This document shows, one piece after another, positions 27,687 through 36,249 of a stretch of DNA of 64,000 nt. The notes beneath the pieces are model-generated. The model ran no database searches. It was not told the origin of the DNA and worked only from the letters and a program-made list of their open reading frames with translations. Numbering within the stretch: position 1 is the first letter of the stretch; every line of letters starts with the position of its first letter. Both the position numbers and the translations under genes were made by a program. This DNA comes from Candidatus Gastranaerophilales bacterium (lineage in GTDB: Bacteria; Cyanobacteriota; Vampirovibrionia; Gastranaerophilales; Gastranaerophilaceae): positions 1 through 64,000 of the forward strand of contig CALUTJ010000014.1 in NCBI GenBank assembly GCA_944323685.1, in the 5' to 3' direction.

Positions 27687-28208
27687 CTACGCGCTTTTTT
27701 GTTTTGCAACAGCGTCGATAGCTCTTACAAGGCTGCTCATTACAGCGTTGATAGAACCAACGATACCTGTAGCAGGTGAATTTACGCAGCCAAGCATTTT
27801 TGCGTAAAGTTCTTCTTTAGAAGGTGTTTTAGCCAGTGCTTCAACTTGTGATGCATCAAGCAATTGACCGTCTAAAGCACCGCAGATAACTTCTGCTTTT
27901 TTCTTTTCTTTGATGAATTTTGCAAGCACTTTTGCTGCGGAAACTTCGTCATCAAAACCGAAAGCAATAGCAGTTGATTCTTTCATAGAATCTGAAAGTA
28001 CTGCAAAATCAGTATCTTTCATAGCTATTTTGGCTAATGTATTTTTTGTAACAGTATAGTCAGCGCCTGCTTTTTGAAGTTCTCTTCTCAAAAGAGTGAT
28101 TTCTTCAACAGACAAACCTTTGTAATTAGTTACAATTGCTACTTTAGCCTTTTGCGCATAGTCTTTGATATGTGCAATTTTTTGTTCTTTAAAGGCTTTT
28201 GTTGCCAT
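27687..28208 (-). CDS. rplJ: 50S ribosomal protein L10
   Basis: A 173-aa ribosomal stalk base protein. VAIVTNYKGLSVEEITLLRRELQKAGADYTVTKNTLAKIA-like N-terminal domain, and a C-terminal helix that binds L7/L12 dimers. It is followed by rplL. SD AAGGAG precedes the ATG. Confidence 0.97.
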   Translation of the reverse strand: MATKAFKEQKIAHIKDYAQKAKVAIVTNYKGLSVEEITLLRRELQKAGADYTVTKNTLAKIAMKDTDFAVLSDSMKESTAIAFGFDDEVSAAKVLAKFIKEKKKAEVICGALDGQLLDASQVEALAKTPSKEELYAKMLGCVNSPATGIVGSINAVMSSLVRAIDAVAKQKSA

Positions 28209-28265
28209 GATTTGCTCCTTTATTTCTATGTTTTGTATTGTGTCGACCTAAATCATTCCATACTA

Positions 28266-28520
28266 AAAAATGATTTCACGTAAAACCGCAAAATCATCAG
28301 ACAAAACATTGTTATTTATGTTTTCGGCAATAAGTGTATTATTCCAATCCTGACTTATGCCGTCCTGATCCTCGACAGGCTCGTTTTTTGAGGGAGTCTG
28401 GTTGTTTGTTTTTGTTCTGCCTTTAACCGGCAGACGACCGGCTTCTACGCCAGTTCCAACATCAGCTGCTACGCAGCCCCTTTTCCAGCCCCCGCCTGTT
28501 GTCTGCGGTTCGTATGAATT
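28266..28520 (-). promoter_or_regulatory. Long structured leader of rplJ (probable L10 autoregulatory region)
   Basis: On the minus strand, upstream of rplJ, is a locally GC-rich run with clear hairpins: GCTGC/GCAGC, CTGCC/GGCAG, and a larger CGGCA...AAGT / ACTTA...TGCCG. In many bacteria L10 represses its own operon by binding a leader of this kind. I could not match the Rfam L10-leader consensus by eye, so the assignment rests on position and structure. Confidence 0.45.
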
Positions 28521-28557
28521 ATATTATGTGAAACAAAACCAAAAATCAACCATGGAA

Positions 28558-28600
28558 CAAAAAAACAGGCAACATTGTTAAAAAATGTTACCTGTTTTTA
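28558..28600 (-). terminator. Terminator after the 127-aa FG protein gene
   Basis: AAACAGGTAACAT / ATGTTGCCTGTTT with one mismatch around a TTTTTTAACA loop, then TTTTT on the minus strand. Confidence 0.8.
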
Positions 28601-28616
28601 AAATCTTTTTAAAAAT

Positions 28617-29000
28617 TTATTCAGCTTTTGCTGTTGCAGCTTTTTTGTCTGCAACTTTGGCTTTATGGTGATTGATTGCCTTGTTAACAAGAGCACCGAT
28701 ACCGAGACCTACTGCTGTGTAAACACCTACGGCAGTGGCAAGACTTGAAGGAAACGTAACTTTTTTAGTTAGTTTAAGAGCGGTTTGTTTGGGTACAATT
28801 TGTTTTAATTGTATGTATGCTTTTGCCAGACTCCTTTTGATAGCCATTGGAACTTTAGGCTTAACACAGTTGTAAACTAAAAATGTTCCAACTCCAAAAC
28901 CTGCTGCCGCACCTGTTATTGTACCGGCATGAGATTTTTTATATTCATTGCCGTTTTTTGTAGTAACCGTCTTTCCGAATGATACTGATTGAATAGACAT
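28617..29000 (-). CDS. Small FG-motif protein with glycine-rich membrane segments
   Basis: A 127-aa unknown protein. The N-terminus reads MSIQSVSFGKT, with Phe-Gly at residues 8-9, like three other unrelated proteins in the window. Two Gly/Ala-rich hydrophobic stretches (about 25-45 and 83-105) could insert in a membrane in the manner of glycine-zipper proteins. The C-terminus is basic and Ala-rich. The start at 29000 has SD AAAGGA 8 bases upstream; the longer GTG start at 29030 does not. Confidence 0.65.
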   Translation of the reverse strand: MSIQSVSFGKTVTTKNGNEYKKSHAGTITGAAAGFGVGTFLVYNCVKPKVPMAIKRSLAKAYIQLKQIVPKQTALKLTKKVTFPSSLATAVGVYTAVGLGIGALVNKAINHHKAKVADKKAATAKAE

Positions 29001-29091
29001 GTCATTTTTCCTTTTTTCGTATACGTTCACTATAAGTTTGTAATAATTTTTTTTTGTTATTTTTCACAGATTTTTTTACAATTCTTATATG

Positions 29092-30270
29092 TTATTGGAC
29101 AGGCTTGTCTGGCAGGTATTTTACAAAATAAGAAAGTAAAAACGGAATAAATGAAATAACAACAAGAGTGGGCACAATGCCAAAATGTTGAGCACACAGA
29201 CCTATCAGCGGAAGCGATACACCGACAACTCCCCAGCCGAATCCGCCTATAAAACCGGATATCATACTTTTATACTGCGGCATTGTTTTTTGCGCCATAA
29301 CCATGTTTATGGAAACTGACAGCATTGTAACAAACCCTGTCAGTATAAATAAAATAAAGGACAATACAGGTGACAGATGCATTAACAGTATAAAAACAAG
29401 TGTCAAAGCAAACGGAACACCCATTGAGATATAGAATACTTTTTTATATCCGATGATTTTTTCAAATTTTGTACTCAAATAAGTGCCTAACGCACCAACA
29501 GTCAAAAATAAAAACACTGCGATGCCTATTTGCAAAGGGTTATAGCCCATATCTTTCCAATAAAAAGGCAGCAATATGCTGAAACTTGCAACAACGAGAG
29601 ATTTTAATACAGAAATCATAATTAAAACTCTTACTGTTTCGTTTTTAAAAATTTCCTTAACGGTAGAAACAAAAGAATCCTGATTTTTTTCAAAATTGGT
29701 TATGTTTATTTTAGGAACACAAACAAACACCATAAGGGCAAATATTATCCCCCATACAGACGTGAACACCAGTTTTTCGAGTCCGAAAAATTGAGTTACG
29801 GAAGAAGAAATAACAGGCCCTAAAGAGTTGCCGATTGCGCCTGCCGCAATAAACAGGCTCATATTTTTGGCAAGATTTTTACCGCTGTATCTTACAACAA
29901 ACCCTGTCGCCTGCGGGTGATAAAAACTAGTACCTATTCCGCCTATTATCAAGCACAAAACAAGCTGCCAGTAACTGTGAACAAGCCCTGTCAAAGACAG
30001 AAAAAAAGAGCACATTAACGTACCCCAAAAAATAAAGAATCTTTTATGCAATTTGTCTGCAAAAAAGCCAAAAATCGGCTGGATAAGCGAAGAAAATAAA
30101 TGCGAGATACTATAGGCACAGGCTGCCACAGCCAGAGTTATACCGAGTTTTGCGGCAATAAAAGGCAAAATCGGATTAATAAATCCGGCATAACTGTCTA
30201 CCAGACCATGCCCGAGTGTAAGCCAGATAACGGCTTTTTTATTTTCAAGTGTATTGTTGTTTTCGTCCAT
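29092..30270 (-). CDS. MFS transporter, Fsr-like
   Basis: A 392-aa 12-helix major facilitator. TLGHGLVDSYAGFINPILPF in helix 1 and IGGIGTSFYHPQATGFV in helix 4 resemble the fosmidomycin-resistance (Fsr) branch. FGFFADKLHKR matches the MFS loop 2-3 motif. It is probably an inner-membrane drug/proton antiporter. SD AGGA precedes the ATG. It follows the purH-like gene by 33 bp. Confidence 0.85.
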   Translation of the reverse strand: MDENNNTLENKKAVIWLTLGHGLVDSYAGFINPILPFIAAKLGITLAVAACAYSISHLFSSLIQPIFGFFADKLHKRFFIFWGTLMCSFFLSLTGLVHSYWQLVLCLIIGGIGTSFYHPQATGFVVRYSGKNLAKNMSLFIAAGAIGNSLGPVISSSVTQFFGLEKLVFTSVWGIIFALMVFVCVPKINITNFEKNQDSFVSTVKEIFKNETVRVLIMISVLKSLVVASFSILLPFYWKDMGYNPLQIGIAVFLFLTVGALGTYLSTKFEKIIGYKKVFYISMGVPFALTLVFILLMHLSPVLSFILFILTGFVTMLSVSINMVMAQKTMPQYKSMISGFIGGFGWGVVGVSLPLIGLCAQHFGIVPTLVVISFIPFLLSYFVKYLPDKPVQ

Positions 30271-30303
30271 TGCAAAATCCTTCGGCTGCTAACAAATAAG
30301 TTA

Positions 30304-31248
30304 TTAATGTTTATAATGTCTTATACCGGTTGTAATCATGGCAATTTCGTACTTGTCAGCACAGGTTATAATTTCTTTTGCCTTAGGAGAACCGCCTGTT
30401 TGGATAATACCGCTGATTCTGCATTGTGCAGCAGCTTGAATACTGTCTATTGAAGGAATAAATCCGTCACAGGCTATTACCGCTTTTTTAGCACCGTCGC
30501 AGGCTCTGTTAAGTGCTGTTTCTACAGCATCTATACGGCTTGTCTGTCCGCCGACGATTGAAAGAGTTTTGAAATCTTTTGCAATGACCACAGCATTTGT
30601 TTTTACATGTTTTGCTATCTTCCAAGCGAACACCATATCTTCTATCATTTCGGCATCAGGTTTGGTTTTTGTTGCAACTTTAAAAGTATCTTTATCAAGT
30701 TCTTTATTGTCAGTTTCCTGAACAAGCGTCCCAAAAGGTGTAATATGGATTTCCTGCTCCTGCATTGTCCTTATTTGTTTTAGCGGAGTATTGAGTTTAA
30801 TGATTCTCAAATCTTTGTTCTTTTTAAGTATTTCTTGCGCACCGTCTTCAAAATCAGGTGCTATAACAGCATCCAGACATACTGAGGAAGCGTGTTTTGC
30901 TATTTCTGCGTCTATCGGCTTTGTGAAAGCGATGACAGCTCCGAAAGTGCTTATCGGGTCTGTATCAAAAGCTTTTAAGTAAGCTTCGTTAAGAGATTTT
31001 CCCAGAGCAACGCCGGCAGGAGTGTTGTGTTTAACTATAACAACCGCGTTTACGTCAAAAAATTCCGCAGCAATTTTCACCGCACAATTTATATCAAGCA
31101 GATTGTTATAAGAAAGCTCAATATCGCTTGAATTTTCCATATCAGCACTGTTTTCGGTTTTATAAAAGAATGCTTTTTGATGAGGATTTTCTCCGTACTT
31201 CAACGCAACAGGTTCAGTGTCAAAAAGTTTTTCGTAGTTATCGTTCAT
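30304..31248 (-). CDS. AICAR transformylase domain protein (PurH without IMP cyclohydrolase)
   Basis: A 314-aa protein matching only the C-terminal AICAR formyltransferase part of PurH: LKYGENPHQKA, the catalytic Lys-His in VIVKHNTPAGVA, STFGAVIAF, GGQTSRIDA, CDGFIPSIDSI and GIRHYKH. Typical PurH is about 510-530 aa with an N-terminal MGS-like IMP cyclohydrolase domain. Here an ATG with SD AAGGG starts right at the AICARFT fold, and nothing coding lies upstream, so this is a stand-alone enzyme. It would use 10-formyl-THF. The final ring closure would need another protein. Confidence 0.85.
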   Translation of the reverse strand: MNDNYEKLFDTEPVALKYGENPHQKAFFYKTENSADMENSSDIELSYNNLLDINCAVKIAAEFFDVNAVVIVKHNTPAGVALGKSLNEAYLKAFDTDPISTFGAVIAFTKPIDAEIAKHASSVCLDAVIAPDFEDGAQEILKKNKDLRIIKLNTPLKQIRTMQEQEIHITPFGTLVQETDNKELDKDTFKVATKTKPDAEMIEDMVFAWKIAKHVKTNAVVIAKDFKTLSIVGGQTSRIDAVETALNRACDGAKKAVIACDGFIPSIDSIQAAAQCRISGIIQTGGSPKAKEIITCADKYEIAMITTGIRHYKH

Positions 31249-31412
31249 TGTGTATCCCTTTTAGTATTTGAATCTTTATTTAATTTAGCACAAAATAACA
31301 TCTGCAAAAATTTTACAACAATTAAAAATCGGGTTAATTTTTGTAAAACAAGATATTTAAATAAAACTCAAGCTGATGTAATATTTATTGTGTAAAGATT
31401 TAGGAGGTTATT

Positions 31413-31718
31413 ATGAAGATTCAGCCAATGAGTAATGTTGCATTTAAGGGTACATTGAAAGTCGCTGACAAATCAAGTCATTCTATTGTAGGTCTTGACA
31501 GCGATAAAATTCTTTCTATTTCAACAAGAAAAAATGATAATGATGCTGTTCTTTTGGAATATGATTATCCGAGAATTGTAAAACATAACGGTTATGAACT
31601 AAAGGAACCCACTGTATTTAAATTGGATTACGATTTAAATACTATTTTAAATGCATACAATGCATCCAAAAATTCTGATGTAACTATTGATTTATCAGAA
31701 TGTTACAGGGAAAACTAG
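31413..31718 (+). CDS. Small FKG-motif hypothetical protein
   Basis: A 101-aa acidic, soluble, unrecognised protein beginning MKIQPMSNVAFKGTLKV, with the F-(K)-G motif at residues 11-13. The strong SD AGGAGG precedes the ATG, and a strong hairpin follows the stop, so it is a real single-gene unit. Confidence 0.7.
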   Translation: MKIQPMSNVAFKGTLKVADKSSHSIVGLDSDKILSISTRKNDNDAVLLEYDYPRIVKHNGYELKEPTVFKLDYDLNTILNAYNASKNSDVTIDLSECYREN

Positions 31719-31743
31719 TACCTTAATTTGTTACAAAATTAAT

Positions 31744-31786
31744 AAAACATACGCTTTAGTCTTATTCTAAAGCGTATGTTTGCGTG
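31744..31786 (+). terminator. Hairpin after the 101-aa gene
   Basis: Perfect 13-bp inverted repeat (ACATACGCTTTAG / CTAAAGCGTATGT) with a 7-base loop; the T-run is weak (TTTGCG). Confidence 0.7.
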
Positions 31787-31871
31787 TTTGGTTATTTTGT
31801 TATAAGTATAACTTGATAAAAAATATTTATAATATATTATTGTAGATAGGTATTGGTTATCAATACTTTTT

Positions 31872-31899
31872 GCGCCCGTAGCCCGGTTGGCTAAGCAAG
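31872..31899 (+). pseudogene. 5' fragment of tRNA-Arg
   Basis: GCGCCCGTAGCCC and GTTGG match the acceptor and D-arm of the tRNA-Arg gene at 32101 with one change between them, but no matching anticodon or T arm follows. It is followed by an unrelated hairpin (GCAAGC/GCTTGC). I interpret it as a remnant of duplication or insertion at this tRNA locus. Confidence 0.6.
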
Positions 31900-31959
31900 C
31901 GGTAAGCTTGCGATTTCCGATAAAGTTTGGCTGCCAAACGCGAAATTGATAACTTAATA

Positions 31960-32094
31960 GCGAATTTTGTACGGCTGTGGAATCGAGTCTGTGAAACAGA
32001 CGAGTGAACAGTCATGTGAGCAAGGTTGACGAAGCGCAATTTGCAAAGCAAATTAAAGCGGAGTGCCAAACCTTGTGAACGTCAATAATTCAAG
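31960..32094 (+). repeat. Family B structured repeat, copy B2
   Basis: Same plan as B1: outer stem GAATT/AATTC (GGATT/AATCC in B1), left arm GGCTGT/ACAGTC containing GTCTGT/ACAGAC, right helix CAAGGTT/AACCTTG capped by AATTTGC/GCAAATT. The hairpin tips differ in sequence from B1 but are perfect hairpins. It ends 6 bases before the tRNA-Arg gene. Confidence 0.75.
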
Positions 32095-32100
32095 ACAGAT

Positions 32101-32163
<63 letters not shown>

Positions 32164-32174
<11 letters not shown>

Positions 32175-32443
32175 TTTATTATTTTTTTGAGTTATAAAAA
32201 TAAGGGATTCTTCACCCCTATATTTTGCTGGCGCAAAATACGGGGGTTCTACCTCTCGCAAAACTTGACATTTAGTCAACTTTTGCTCGGCAGAGTCTCC
32301 GGGCGCGTTTATTATTTTTTTGAGTTATAAAAATAAGGGATTCTTCACCCCTATATTTTGCTGGCGCAAAATACGGGGGTTCTACCTCTCGCAAAACTTG
32401 ACATTTAGTCAACTTTTGCTCGGCAGAGTCTCCGGGCGCGTTT
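32164..32443 (+). repeat. Family D: two tandem 133-bp units carrying the tRNA-Arg 3' end
   Basis: Units at 32164-32296 and 32297-32429 look identical. Each starts with the 14-bp tRNA 3' end plus flank (CTCCGGGCGCGTTT), which appears a third time at 32430-32443. Inside are a GCAAAA.TTGAC / GTCAA.TTTTGC hairpin and TTTTGC/GCAAAA. The unit boundary at the tRNA end is att-like. A very recent duplication or an assembly artefact are both possible. Confidence 0.85.
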
Positions 32444-32556
32444 GCCTTCTTTTGCCGTTGAGCTATGGCGAAACGTGCAAAATGGCGTCACGAATAAGCG
32501 CTAAATTATTTATGTCAGCAATGATTTTTAAATAGTGACTGTTTGTTGTTAATTAA

Positions 32557-32654
32557 TAAGGGATTCATTTAATTTTTATACTGCTCGCAGATACTTCGTA
32601 TCTGACTTTGCCCCTCTCACAAACGATACTCAATCGTTTTCTCGGCAGAGTCTC
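32557..32654 (+). repeat. Diverged family D copy
   Basis: Shares TAAGGGATTC at its left and CTCGGCAGAGTCTC at its right with the 133-bp units. It has different middle hairpins (CAGATAC/GTATCTG and AAACGAT/ATCGTTT). It lies just downstream of the WYL gene stop. Confidence 0.6.
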
Positions 32655-32692
32655 TGTTTTACAGATTCAAAGAAAAAGCATTTGGAACAGAA

Positions 32693-33697
32693 CTAATAAT
32701 TACAATGTTTATTATTTTTTTTCTGATTCTTAAGCACACCCTCAAGCATCTCTATATATCTGTTTTTCAAAGATTTTGGAGAAATGATTTTTACAGATGT
32801 TCCCCATCTGAACAAATGCCAGAGAATCTCATATTCTCCGGAGGCCTTGAATTTTACGTTAACAGTGCCGTCTTCGTTTTGTTTTATTTTTTGTGTCGGG
32901 TGAAAATGATAAATTAATACCTCATCAGCAACTTCTTTTTTAAACTGAAGTTTTACCTCTAATATCTGCCCTTGGTAAACTCCAAAAGACTTTTCCGAAA
33001 ATTCTTTAAGGTCAAAATCGCCCTTATCAAAAGTCTGGTCTGTAAGTTTTACATTTTTGCATTTATACAAAAGATAATTGTATGAATACGGGCCTTTTTC
33101 TTCTTCTCTCGCTATCAAATATATCTTTTCACCATATATTAAACCGTAAGGAGATAAGGTTTTGTTTTTTTCATTGTATGTTGCCGTAATTTTTTTATTT
33201 TCTTTCATTGCTTCACGAATAGTGGAAAGTGTGTTTATATCGATATTATGATTAGGCATCTGACGTACCGCATAACCTTCTGTTTGAAGCAATATTTCAA
33301 GTACATTTTCAATTTTATTCAAACTTTTTCTGCTTAGTGCTTTTATCTTTGTTACGATAGAATCCAACAATTTTTCTTTGTCAAAAAAGCCTTGTTGCCG
33401 CTGTATTTCTTTTAATTTTTCAAGGTTTGCAAGCTCTTCCGGAGTAAATACAATAATTTCGTTTAAGTATCCGCCTGTAAAACCCCAATGTTTTACTCTG
33501 TCACAGGATTCTATTTCGTCAATTTGAGGAAAAATATTTGTAATACTTTCTCTCATACGTTCTGCGGTTCTTCTTGATACGTTAAACTCCCGTTGTATAT
33601 CTTGAATTGTTACGCCTAAAGGTCTTGACTGCATAAGTACAAGTACCTGTAAAATATCACTGATTCTAGAGTATCTCGGTTTATCCTGCATATTCAT
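32693..33697 (-). CDS. WYL-domain transcriptional regulator
   Basis: A 334-aa protein with an N-terminal winged helix (QVLVLMQSRPLGVTIQDIQREFNVSRRTAERMRESI, about 13-50) and a WYL ligand-binding domain (about 165-240, containing SPYGLIYGEKIYLIAREEE). A C-terminal WCX-like domain follows (about 245-330). WYL regulators often sense nucleic acids or nucleotides and control phage-defence or DNA-repair loci. It is transcribed divergently from the AAA+ ATPase gene across a 204-bp gap holding a perfect inverted repeat. SD AGGAA precedes the ATG. Confidence 0.88.
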   Translation of the reverse strand: MNMQDKPRYSRISDILQVLVLMQSRPLGVTIQDIQREFNVSRRTAERMRESITNIFPQIDEIESCDRVKHWGFTGGYLNEIIVFTPEELANLEKLKEIQRQQGFFDKEKLLDSIVTKIKALSRKSLNKIENVLEILLQTEGYAVRQMPNHNIDINTLSTIREAMKENKKITATYNEKNKTLSPYGLIYGEKIYLIAREEEKGPYSYNYLLYKCKNVKLTDQTFDKGDFDLKEFSEKSFGVYQGQILEVKLQFKKEVADEVLIYHFHPTQKIKQNEDGTVNVKFKASGEYEILWHLFRWGTSVKIISPKSLKNRYIEMLEGVLKNQKKNNKHCNY

Positions 33698-33721
33698 TAA
33701 TTCCTATAACAAACACTTTTT

Positions 33722-33747
33722 GCGCCACAATCGGACGCGTTTATTAT
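33722..33747 (+). repeat. Degenerate tRNA-Arg end / att-like direct repeat
   Basis: CGGACGCGTTTATTAT matches the tRNA-Arg 3' end and flank (CGGGCGCGTTTATTAT) at 15 of 16 positions, and is preceded by TTTTTGCGCC as in the 5' tRNA fragment at 31872. With the copies at 32167 and 32300 it brackets the WYL gene. Confidence 0.5.
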
Positions 33748-33835
33748 ACAGTATTTGTATATTAATAACAACGCGCTACACCATTTTGAACAATAAAAAG
33801 AATTATTAAAATGCCATTACAAACAATGTCCGTAT

Positions 33836-33863
33836 TTGACATACTTTATGCTTAATATAAAAT
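33836..33863 (+). promoter_or_regulatory. Promoter of the AAA+ ATPase gene
   Basis: TTGACA (33836-33841), 16-bp spacer, TAAAAT (33858-33863). A 14-bp-spaced TATAAA overlaps it. Confidence 0.6.
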
Positions 33864-33884
33864 CACAAACAATTTTATATTAAG
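33851..33884. promoter_or_regulatory. Perfect 13-bp inverted repeat, candidate WYL operator
   Basis: CTTAATATAAAAT and ATTTTATATTAAG are exact reverse complements separated by 8 bases. The left arm covers the -10 box of the AAA+ gene and the right arm the expected +1 region, so binding would block transcription. A dimeric regulator such as the divergent WYL protein is the obvious candidate. Confidence 0.6.
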
Positions 33885-33901
33885 AATGAAAGGAATTTAA
33901 T

Positions 33902-35875
33902 ATGTCAGATTTGGAACTGTATGAACAAAAAATACTGTTGAAACAAGCGTATGATTGTCCGGAATTTTATGAAGAGTTTTTCACTTATGCAAAAGATCTA
34001 ATTGATAAAATATCTGATGCTGAAAATAACACTCTTTTTGAATTTAGTAAATTAAACCTAAAGGCCCCTAAAGTAATAAAAGCCGTAAAACAAGTTTTAT
34101 CAAAATTAATAAAAAGATATTCCAAAGTCAAAAAATCAAAGGTCCAAAAAATTATAGATATTCTTGCTGAAATTTTTAAAATGGAAGATATAGAGAAAGA
34201 AATATTTTCCATATATTTGAGAAACAAACTCTTTTGTGCCGAATTGTTTAATGATAACTATCAGGCAAACAGATTAATTAAGAAGCAAATACATAAATCT
34301 CCGGCCGTTATTAAAAGAGCCAAAAGACAGCTTGAGAGGAAAGGGATAGACATAGAATACGATTTCCCCGCACATTTAGATAACCTGTTTTTTCACAAAT
34401 TTGACAGTATCAACTTAAAAAATGTTTCTGAATACTTGCTCGGGCAAAAATGCAGCGCAAATTTTAAAATTAAGGATTTTAAACATTTAAAAGAAGAACA
34501 TTCTATATGTGTAAATATAATAGAAAATGCAATAAAAAATAATACTAAAGGCATAAACATACTATTATACGGCGTTCCCGGTTCCGGTAAAACAGAGTTT
34601 GCAAAACTGTTGGCAAAGTCTGCACATAAAAATTTATACGAGATACCGTTTCTTGATGAATGTAATCAGAATATGTCAATATATGAAAGAGTTGTTGCGT
34701 TAAAAACAAATCTGAATATCGTCGCAGAGCATAAAAACGCCCTTTTGTTGTTTGATGAAGCAGATGATATTACAGATTACAACATTGATGACGGAAATAA
34801 AAAAATCTCTAAAATTCTTGTAAACAATGTAGTTGAAAACACCCCCCGCCCGATTATATGGACTTTAAACAATGTACATTTTATTGATGACGCTTTTTTG
34901 CGCAGAATGACTTATGCCGTAAAATTTACCAAATTGGACGAAAACACACAGGTTAAAATATGGCAAAAAGAGTTAAAACGTCAAAATATAAAAGTTGCTA
35001 AAAACAAAATCATTGAACTCAGTTCAAAATATGACGTATCTATATCAACAATTAAAAATGCTGTGGATACAACAAAACTCATAAACGGAAATGCAAACGA
35101 TTTTGAAAGTTTTATTGACAGTATATCTACGGCAATGAATTTCGGATATCCGGTAAAAAACAAAAATCAATCCAAATTTAATGACAATGGATTTATTTAT
35201 AATGACCAACTTACAAATACGGATATTAATTTAAAAAATCTGACCGAAAGATTGCAGCAAACCCGAAAACTGAATTTTTCTATCTGTATGTATGGAGAGC
35301 CTGGTACAGGCAAAAGCGAATATGCAAGATATTTGGCTCATCGGCTCGGTCTGCCAATAGTACAAAAAAGGGCATCTGATATATTTGACAAATTTGTCGG
35401 ACAAACAGAAGAAAATATTGCTGCGGCTTTTAAAGAAGCAAAAGCAAAAAAAGCAATGCTGATTATTGATGAAGCAGACAGTTTTTTACAGTCCAGAAAT
35501 AATGCAAAGCAAAACTGGGAAATATCTTTTGTTAATGAGATGCTGACACAGATGGAAAATTTTGAATACCCGTTTGTTTGTACAACAAATCTTATGGATA
35601 CATTAGATGAAGCTTCACTAAGACGTTTTACTTTTAAAATAAAATTTGATTTTTTAACAGATAAACAAATAAGTATTGCCTTTCAACACTTTTTCAAGCA
35701 AAAAATCAGAGAAAACGATTGCAATATAGCAGGTTTGTCTATAGGTGACTTTGCAACGGTAAAGAAAAAAATTGAGTTTTTAGGTGTTAAAGACAAAAAT
35801 GAGATACTAAATTTGTTGACAAAGGAAGTAAAATTCAAAAAAAGTGATAGTCTTAAAAATACTGTCGGTTTTTAG
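33902..35875 (+). CDS. Two-domain AAA+ ATPase
   Basis: A 657-aa protein with about 200 residues of helical N-terminal region, then two AAA+ modules. Module 1 has Walker A GVPGSGKT (224-231), Walker B LLLFDEAD (281-288), a sensor-like TLNN and RRM. Module 2 has Walker A GEPGTGKS (465-472), Walker B MLIIDEAD (519-526), CTTN and RRF. Both modules appear catalytically intact. There is no protease, nuclease or helicase domain, so it is probably a remodelling ATPase. SD AAAGGAA precedes the ATG. Its setting beside a WYL regulator and nuclease-type genes suggests a stress or defence role; this is inference. Confidence 0.8.
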   Translation: MSDLELYEQKILLKQAYDCPEFYEEFFTYAKDLIDKISDAENNTLFEFSKLNLKAPKVIKAVKQVLSKLIKRYSKVKKSKVQKIIDILAEIFKMEDIEKEIFSIYLRNKLFCAELFNDNYQANRLIKKQIHKSPAVIKRAKRQLERKGIDIEYDFPAHLDNLFFHKFDSINLKNVSEYLLGQKCSANFKIKDFKHLKEEHSICVNIIENAIKNNTKGINILLYGVPGSGKTEFAKLLAKSAHKNLYEIPFLDECNQNMSIYERVVALKTNLNIVAEHKNALLLFDEADDITDYNIDDGNKKISKILVNNVVENTPRPIIWTLNNVHFIDDAFLRRMTYAVKFTKLDENTQVKIWQKELKRQNIKVAKNKIIELSSKYDVSISTIKNAVDTTKLINGNANDFESFIDSISTAMNFGYPVKNKNQSKFNDNGFIYNDQLTNTDINLKNLTERLQQTRKLNFSICMYGEPGTGKSEYARYLAHRLGLPIVQKRASDIFDKFVGQTEENIAAAFKEAKAKKAMLIIDEADSFLQSRNNAKQNWEISFVNEMLTQMENFEYPFVCTTNLMDTLDEASLRRFTFKIKFDFLTDKQISIAFQHFFKQKIRENDCNIAGLSIGDFATVKKKIEFLGVKDKNEILNLLTKEVKFKKSDSLKNTVGF

Positions 35876-35910
35876 ACTGTTAAAAAAACACTTGCACTAA
35901 AAGATACTTT

Positions 35911-35946
35911 AAAGCCGGCTCTGTCATTAAACAGAGCCGGCAGCTT
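35911..35946 (+). terminator. Terminator of the AAA+ gene
   Basis: Perfect 11-bp GC-rich stem GCCGGCTCTGT / ACAGAGCCGGC with a 7-base loop; the T-run after it is poor. Confidence 0.65.
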
Positions 35947-35999
35947 AAAAAATCAATAAAATTTTTTATTTCCGTATAATCAGACATCTCCGATATATA

Positions 36000-36176
36000 T
36001 CTAATCTAGTGTCGCAGTTGCCGCCTCGAGCCTTCGAGCCGTCACTGCTCACCTTTGCCTTCTTTTTCGGCTGAACTGTGGTGAAGCCTGAAAAATGGCT
36101 TCACTATGTGAACAATGTGTCACTCCAAAAATTCGTTCACGTTGCTTTGCTCCTTATCACGAATTTTTTTCGGACA
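36000..36176 (-). repeat. Family A 177-bp repeat, copy A5
   Basis: Exactly 177 bp, orientation TCTAATCTAG...GGACA. It sits in the convergent gap after the AAA+ gene. With the inverted copy A6 at 37850 it brackets a two-gene cassette. Confidence 0.9.
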
Positions 36177-36249
36177 CTTTAATACAGGTTTGCTGCGGCT
36201 GATGCGGTGGTATGCCGTTTATCGGCAGAACATTGTCTTTTAAATATTC

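Noticed and set aside
31872-31945. Possible second complete tRNA
   Set aside because: Only the acceptor 5' strand and D-arm match; no anticodon arm, T arm or pairing 3' acceptor strand follows.
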